This document shows, piece after piece, positions 7,209-10,474 of a DNA stretch of 10,474 nt. The position numbers were made by a program, and so were the translations under genes. The stretch is from DASCNA01 sp036011305 (GTDB taxonomy: Bacteria; Verrucomicrobiota; Lentisphaeria; Victivallales; GWF2-38-69), in assembly GCA_036011305.1 (NCBI GenBank), contig DASCNA010000190.1, forward strand, positions 1-10,474. The letters are read 5' to 3'. The notes under the pieces were generated by a model that saw only the letters and a list, made by a program, of their open reading frames with translations, did not search any database and was not told the origin of the DNA. Positions within the stretch are counted from its first letter, which is position 1; each line of letters opens with the position of its first letter.

Positions 7209-7871
7209 ATGAATGAAAATAAACACAGTAAAGTTTATAGAAAAATAATAACTGATATTCAAAATCAGATAGTTTCCGGCCAACTGCAGTTGGGAGATAA
7301 ACTGCCTGCAGAAAGAACTCTAGTATCAAATTATAATGTAAGCAGGTCATCTGTTCGTGAAGCACTAAGAACGCTTGAAATAATTGGAATTATAGAATCA
7401 CGTCACGGCGACGGTAATTACATAGCAAATAATATTTCTGACTTTTGCTTCGAACCTATTTCACTTTCATTTCAGCTTCAGAACGGCAAAATAGAAGATA
7501 TATTTGAATTAAGAAATATGTTTGAGATTAGATCATCAATTCTAGCTGCTAAAAATATTACAGATATGGAAAAGCAGGAACTGAAAAAGCTTTTGACAAA
7601 TTTTGATAATGTATCCTCAGCTGAATCCGTTGCTGAATATGATAAGAAAATACATAAGTCAATAGCAAAATACTCCAAAAATATTTTACTTATTACACTA
7701 TACAGTGCTGTCGAAAAACTTGTAGAATTTACAATCAATTATAGATCCTCTACTGTGTCTATGGATAATTCACTGATAGAAATTCATAAGAATTTATGCA
7801 GGGCAATTATTAACAGAGATCCTCATGCAGCAAAGAGATATGCAGAAGAACATGCCACTATGTTCAATTAA
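7209..7871 (+). CDS. GntR-family transcriptional regulator, FCD (FadR-type) subfamily
   Basis: This is a one-component repressor/activator of 220 residues. The N-terminal winged helix-turn-helix is typical of GntR proteins: LPAERTLVSNYNVSRSSVREAL (32-53) and the wing SRHGDGNYI (64-72). The C-terminal all-helical FCD ligand domain has the usual metal-binding set, Asp145 and His149 (DxxxH), His193 and His215. Such domains commonly sense small carboxylic acids such as lactate, pyruvate or fatty-acid derivatives; the ligand here is unknown. I prefer the ATG at 7209 because it lies just before the conserved KVYRKI start of the domain. An ATG at 7179 would overlap folP by 20 bp, and neither start has a good ribosome site. 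A perfect palindrome of FadR/PdhR type follows this gene and precedes the AEC permease gene, making that permease the probable target. Confidence 0.92.
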   Translation: MNENKHSKVYRKIITDIQNQIVSGQLQLGDKLPAERTLVSNYNVSRSSVREALRTLEIIGIIESRHGDGNYIANNISDFCFEPISLSFQLQNGKIEDIFELRNMFEIRSSILAAKNITDMEKQELKKLLTNFDNVSSAESVAEYDKKIHKSIAKYSKNILLITLYSAVEKLVEFTINYRSSTVSMDNSLIEIHKNLCRAIINRDPHAAKRYAEEHATMFN

Positions 7872-7952
7872 TAATAATCCAATAGTTCTAGCCTTCTCCT
7901 TCAAAATCAACTGCTTTTTTTAGAATAATATTCATACTATTTTCTTTCATAT

Positions 7953-7980
7953 TTGTAAATGGATATTTTGCAATTATATT
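7953..7980 (+). promoter_or_regulatory. Candidate promoter of the AEC permease gene
   Basis: TTGTAA (7953-7958) and TATATT (7975-7980) are spaced by 16 bp, an acceptable sigma-70-like pair. The -10 hexamer overlaps the left arm of the palindrome starting at 7976, so a bound regulator would block the promoter. Confidence 0.45.
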
Positions 7981-8002
7981 TATTGGTCTGACCAATAAAT
8001 AT
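7976..8002. promoter_or_regulatory. Perfect palindrome, likely operator of the adjacent GntR/FCD regulator
   Basis: ATATTTATTGGTC (7976-7988) and GACCAATAAATAT (7990-8002) are perfect inverted repeats of 13 bp around a single T. The core TTGGTC-T-GACCAA has the TGGT-N3-ACCA form known for FCD-type GntR regulators (FadR, PdhR, GlcC and LldR sites are of this kind). It lies about 105 bp after the regulator gene and 18 bp before the permease start codon, overlapping a -10-like box. Binding by the neighbouring regulator is inferred from motif type and position. Confidence 0.82.
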
Positions 8003-8020
8003 TTTATAGGAAAATATATT

Positions 8021-8977
8021 ATGAATATAGTTTTAGATAGTTTATTGCCGATATTTGGTTTGATGCTATTAGGCGCCCTTAGCAAAAAAACCAATATATT
8101 AGGAAAAAACAGTGATAAAGTTATTTCCAGGTTTGTGTTATATTTTGCACTTCCTGCAATTTTATTTATTGCTGTTGCTGAAGCACCGATTGAAAAATTA
8201 ATGAATATTAAATTTATTATTATATCAGCCATAATTTTAGGAGCATTTTATACAATAATTTTTATTGCTTCATATCTGGCAGAGAAATCAGCTCCTATCA
8301 GTTCATTGCGATCACTTGCATTGAGTTTTCCAAACACTGCATTTATGGGAATTCAAATACTGTTATCTCTGTTTGGAGAAAAATCTCTGCTTCCACTTGC
8401 CATGATTAATTTATTGACAACAATACTGTTCTGCTGCACAATTTTAGTCCTTGAACTGACGGAAAAAAAACAGCCGAAATCTCGACAAATTCATAAAAAA
8501 CTACTCAAGATAATGATTAAACAGCCAATTATGCTCGCAATCATTGCAGGTATTATTATTTCAGCTCTCAAAATTCATCTGCCAATGGTTCTATCCGGTT
8601 TTTGTCATCAGCTTGGAGAGACAGCAGGCCCCTGTGCAATGTTTATACTTGGCGAAAAACTGCTTGATATAAAATTTAATTCTTTTTTCAACAGAGCTAC
8701 TACACTCGGCTGCGTACTTAAACTTATCATAATGCCGACTGTAACTCTGATAATGATGCTGGTATTTCATGTTAATCCATTCTGGGCAGCATGCGGTTTT
8801 CTGCTCATGTCGCTTCCCTGTGCCAGCAGCACATATATGATTGCTGTTGACAAAAAACTTTATATCAAAGAAAGTTCAGAACTAATAATTGTATCAACAA
8901 TAGTATCATTTATAAGTTTATCTGTAATTATTCTTCTTATTCAGAATATTTGGCCAACTGTACACTTTATAATATAA
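8021..8977 (+). CDS. AEC-family permease (auxin efflux carrier / malonate transporter type)
   Basis: This is an integral membrane protein of 318 residues, the usual size of bacterial AEC transporters, with about ten hydrophobic segments in two halves around a basic cytoplasmic linker (KKQPKSRQIHKKLLK, about 150-164). Family landmarks are the N-terminal LPIFGLMLLGAL segment, FVLYFALPA, SFPNTAFMGIQ in the first half and SLPCASSTYMIA in the second half, both of which carry the helix-breaking residues of the transport core. Relatives export or import carboxylates, including malonate and malate, in the MdcF-like group; the substrate here cannot be told from sequence. AGGA lies about 10 bases before the ATG. 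The upstream palindrome suggests control by the preceding GntR/FCD regulator, which fits a carboxylate-responsive transport gene. No metabolic enzyme for the substrate lies nearby. Confidence 0.9.
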   Translation: MNIVLDSLLPIFGLMLLGALSKKTNILGKNSDKVISRFVLYFALPAILFIAVAEAPIEKLMNIKFIIISAIILGAFYTIIFIASYLAEKSAPISSLRSLALSFPNTAFMGIQILLSLFGEKSLLPLAMINLLTTILFCCTILVLELTEKKQPKSRQIHKKLLKIMIKQPIMLAIIAGIIISALKIHLPMVLSGFCHQLGETAGPCAMFILGEKLLDIKFNSFFNRATTLGCVLKLIIMPTVTLIMMLVFHVNPFWAACGFLLMSLPCASSTYMIAVDKKLYIKESSELIIVSTIVSFISLSVIILLIQNIWPTVHFII

Positions 8978-9006
8978 TTTATTAAGTTTAAAATTATTAA
9001 AACTGT

Positions 9007-9020
9007 TGTTATATTATAAT
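9007..9020 (+). promoter_or_regulatory. Candidate -10 region for tsaE
   Basis: TGTTATATT (9007-9015) is an extended -10 form, and TATAAT (9015-9020) overlaps its last base. No good -35 is visible. The 75-bp gap between the permease gene and tsaE would otherwise be unexplained. Confidence 0.3.
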
Positions 9021-9041
9021 GTATTTAAAAAAATTAATTAT

Positions 9042-9045
9042 GGAG
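9042..9045 (+). promoter_or_regulatory. Ribosome binding site supporting the TTG start of tsaE
   Basis: GGAG sits seven bases before the TTG at 9053. It is the reason to accept a non-ATG start for tsaE. Confidence 0.7.
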
Positions 9046-9052
9046 ATATATT

Positions 9053-9496
9053 TTGCAGAAAAATATAAAAACCTTATATAGCACTTCAGAACAGGATACA
9101 GAAAATATAGCTTTTGATTTAGCCAGACATACCCCTTTCGGTTCTGTAATATGTTTAAGCGGTAATCTGGGAGCGGGCAAGACTGTTTTTGCCAGAGGTT
9201 TTGCCAGAGGAATGGGAATCAAAGATATTATATCAAGCCCTACTTTCAATATTGTAAAAGAGTATGAAGCCTCCGACAATAAATGGATGTACCACTTAGA
9301 CCTATACAGAATTAATGATTCTGATTCTGCCTTGGCTTTTGGTATTGATGAGTATATAAGTGATGCCAATGCTATTACATTAATAGAATGGTCGGAAAGA
9401 ATAGAAGATATCCTTGAACCGGGACGAATAACTGTCAATATAGAAAGAACAGATAAAGGCAAACGTCAAGTTAAAATTGTTCAAGAAAATATTTAA
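9053..9496 (+). CDS. tsaE: tRNA threonylcarbamoyladenosine synthesis ATPase TsaE
   Basis: TsaE is the small ATPase that works with TsaB and TsaD to transfer the threonylcarbamoyl group to A37 of ANN-decoding tRNAs in the cytoplasm. The 147-residue protein has the normal length. It shows the Walker A motif GNLGAGKT (37-44), the family signature SSPTFNIVKEYE (61-72), HLDLYR (81-86) with the conserved Asp, and the Walker-B-like IEWSER (111-116). The start is a TTG at 9053, supported by GGAG at 9042-9045, seven bases upstream; no in-frame ATG fits before the conserved region. tsaB and tsaD are not in this window. The gene ends inside the 3' end of the convergent pseudouridine synthase gene, overlapping it by 26 bp. 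Confidence 0.95.
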   Translation: MQKNIKTLYSTSEQDTENIAFDLARHTPFGSVICLSGNLGAGKTVFARGFARGMGIKDIISSPTFNIVKEYEASDNKWMYHLDLYRINDSDSALAFGIDEYISDANAITLIEWSERIEDILEPGRITVNIERTDKGKRQVKIVQENI

Positions 9497-10298
9497 AATC
9501 TTTTGGATAAGGACTTTTAACAGTACATTTTTCTCCTGTGACAGGATGAGGAAACTCTATTTTTCCAGCATGTAGCAGTTGTCTTTCTGCCACCAGCCTA
9601 GCCCTCCCTCCGTAAACAGTATCTCCAATAACAGGTAGTTTTTTGTATGCTAAATGAACTCTGATCTGGTGAGTTCTTCCTGTCAAAATTTTTATCTTCA
9701 TTAAACTCACAGGAATATCTGAAATAAAACCTTTTTTTACCAAATCACATATTGTAACTGCATTTTTTCCATTTCTGGTTACAACACTCATTTTCTGTCT
9801 GTTTATAGGATGACGCCCGATCAATGTCTCTAATTCAAAATGAGTTCTTTCTGGATGACCGTAAACTATAGCACTATACTCTTTTTTAACTTTACGTGTA
9901 GAGAAACTTTCAGAAAGTTTAAATTTACTTATAGGATTTTTTGCTATAATCAGGCATCCTGAAGTATCCTTATCCAGTCTGTGAACAATACCCGGCCTTT
10001 GTACACCATCTTCACCATCTTCGTTAATAAACTGTTCTGAAAAATTATTATCTCTACCGATAAGTGCATTCACTACTGTGCCTGACCAATTACCTGCTGC
10101 AGGATGAACAACAACACCAGGAGGCTTATCTATTACCAGTAAATCATTATCTTCATATAAGATATTGAAAGTAAAATCTTCTGGCTTTGGAAGTTCAAAG
10201 TTTTCTTTTTCAGGCCATTTTATGCCTATTTCGTCATTTGTCGCAACTGTATGTTTTTGGTACTTCAAAATGGACGCCGGGTCGTGTATTTTGAACAA
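9471..10298 (-). CDS. RluA/RluD-family ribosomal large-subunit pseudouridine synthase, abnormal N-terminus
   Basis: The protein isomerises uridines in RNA, most likely 23S rRNA. The catalytic domain is complete: ILYEDNDLLVIDKPPGVVVHP (46-66, counting from the TTG at 10298), HRLDKDTSG (106-114) with catalytic Asp109, LIGRHPINRQKMSVV, and GRTHQIRVHL (207-216). The piece KHTVATNDEIGIKWPE (16-30) matches the short stretch that normally closes an N-terminal S4 RNA-binding domain in RluD, but the 50-60 residues of that domain are not recognisable upstream. The frame stays open to the right edge, yet its translation there is low-complexity (Lys, Asn, Gln, His and Phe rich). The TTG at 10298 has no ribosome site, and no in-frame ATG precedes the catalytic domain, so the true start is unresolved. 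The gene may be truncated, rearranged or mis-assembled. The 3' end overlaps tsaE by 26 bp. Confidence 0.85.
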   Translation of the reverse strand: MFKIHDPASILKYQKHTVATNDEIGIKWPEKENFELPKPEDFTFNILYEDNDLLVIDKPPGVVVHPAAGNWSGTVVNALIGRDNNFSEQFINEDGEDGVQRPGIVHRLDKDTSGCLIIAKNPISKFKLSESFSTRKVKKEYSAIVYGHPERTHFELETLIGRHPINRQKMSVVTRNGKNAVTICDLVKKGFISDIPVSLMKIKILTGRTHQIRVHLAYKKLPVIGDTVYGGRARLVAERQLLHAGKIEFPHPVTGEKCTVKSPYPKDFKYFLEQF

Positions 10299-10474
10299 AT
10301 GCAGCTTTGAATTTTGAAATTGTGGATTTTTTATTGTTGGGATTTTGGCAATTTGATGTGTGAGAGTTTGAATTTTGAAATTTAAATGTTGAAATTTAAA
10401 ATAGTTACTGTGTTTGTTGTTTGAAACGCTGTGTTGTTTTTTGTTTTGTACTATTGCTTTGTTAAATTTTGAAA
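10299..10474. repeat. Strand-skewed, low-complexity repeat-like DNA at the right edge
   Basis: The plus strand here is rich in T and G and nearly free of C: I count 8 C in about 175 bases. A 16-base direct repeat beginning TTTGAATTTTGAAATT occurs at 10306-10321 and 10367-10382. TTGAAATTTAAA occurs at 10375-10386 and 10389-10400, and AAATTTTGAAA closes the window (10464-10474). This looks like degenerate AATTTTGAAA-type simple repeats found between genes in some bacteria, not like coding sequence, although the minus-strand frame of the pseudouridine synthase happens to stay open through it. Confidence 0.65.

Noticed and set aside
7888..8232. 114-residue minus-strand open frame over the GntR-permease spacer
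   Set aside because: It would run through the palindrome, the permease ribosome site and the first 70 codons of the permease gene, and its translation resembles nothing known.
8978..9010. Intrinsic terminator after the permease gene
   Set aside because: AGTTTAA and TTAAAACT can pair only with a bulge, the stem is AT-only and no clean U-run follows.
10299..10474. S4 domain hidden in another frame by a frameshift
   Set aside because: None of the minus-strand frames gives the expected pattern of S4 residues (SRS, IKxGxVxVNG), so a simple frameshift does not explain the missing domain.
10299..10474. CRISPR-like or template-repeat array at the right edge
   Set aside because: The repeated units are short, degenerate and irregularly spaced, with no unique spacers and no associated genes.

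Overview
This is an AT-rich chromosomal window, roughly one third G+C by eye, dominated by ordinary housekeeping genes in short, tightly packed units on both strands. The organism is a bacterium. The GyrA sequence and the presence of a DUF5714 protein fit an anaerobe, and the GyrA N-terminal half reminds me of the PVC group (Lentisphaeria-like), but that is an impression and not something the window proves. I see no phage, insertion sequence, CRISPR array or RNA gene.

Left part (1-3433). A minus-strand unit encodes a small lipoprotein of unknown family (227-832), followed by the N-terminus of an inositol-monophosphatase-family enzyme that runs off the left edge. Divergent from it is dinB (DNA polymerase IV, 972-2078). 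Its 3' end overlaps a convergent minus-strand pair: a 16-cysteine DUF5714 protein (2708-3418) and a 215-residue protein of unknown function (2064-2711), joined by an ATGA stop/start overlap.

Centre (3434-7871). A 300-bp leader containing promoter-like and palindromic sequences precedes gyrA (3723-6338). folP (dihydropteroate synthase) follows gyrA by 8 bp and carries an unusual three-residue insertion in its DPG loop. A GntR/FCD-family regulator gene follows directly.

Right part (7872-10474). A perfect 13+1+13 bp palindrome with the TTGGTC-N-GACCAA core typical of FadR/PdhR-like operators lies between the regulator and an AEC-family permease gene, overlapping a plausible -10 box. This looks like a local regulator/operator/transporter circuit. 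tsaE (tRNA t6A synthesis) follows and overlaps tail-to-tail with an RluA/RluD-family pseudouridine synthase gene on the minus strand. The N-terminal end of that last gene dissolves into strongly strand-skewed, repeat-like DNA (10299-10474) where an S4 RNA-binding domain would be expected.

The three spots most worth a second look are the DUF5714 two-gene module, the GntR operator in front of the permease, and the abnormal N-terminal end of the RluD-like gene. None of them amounts to a demonstrated new system.
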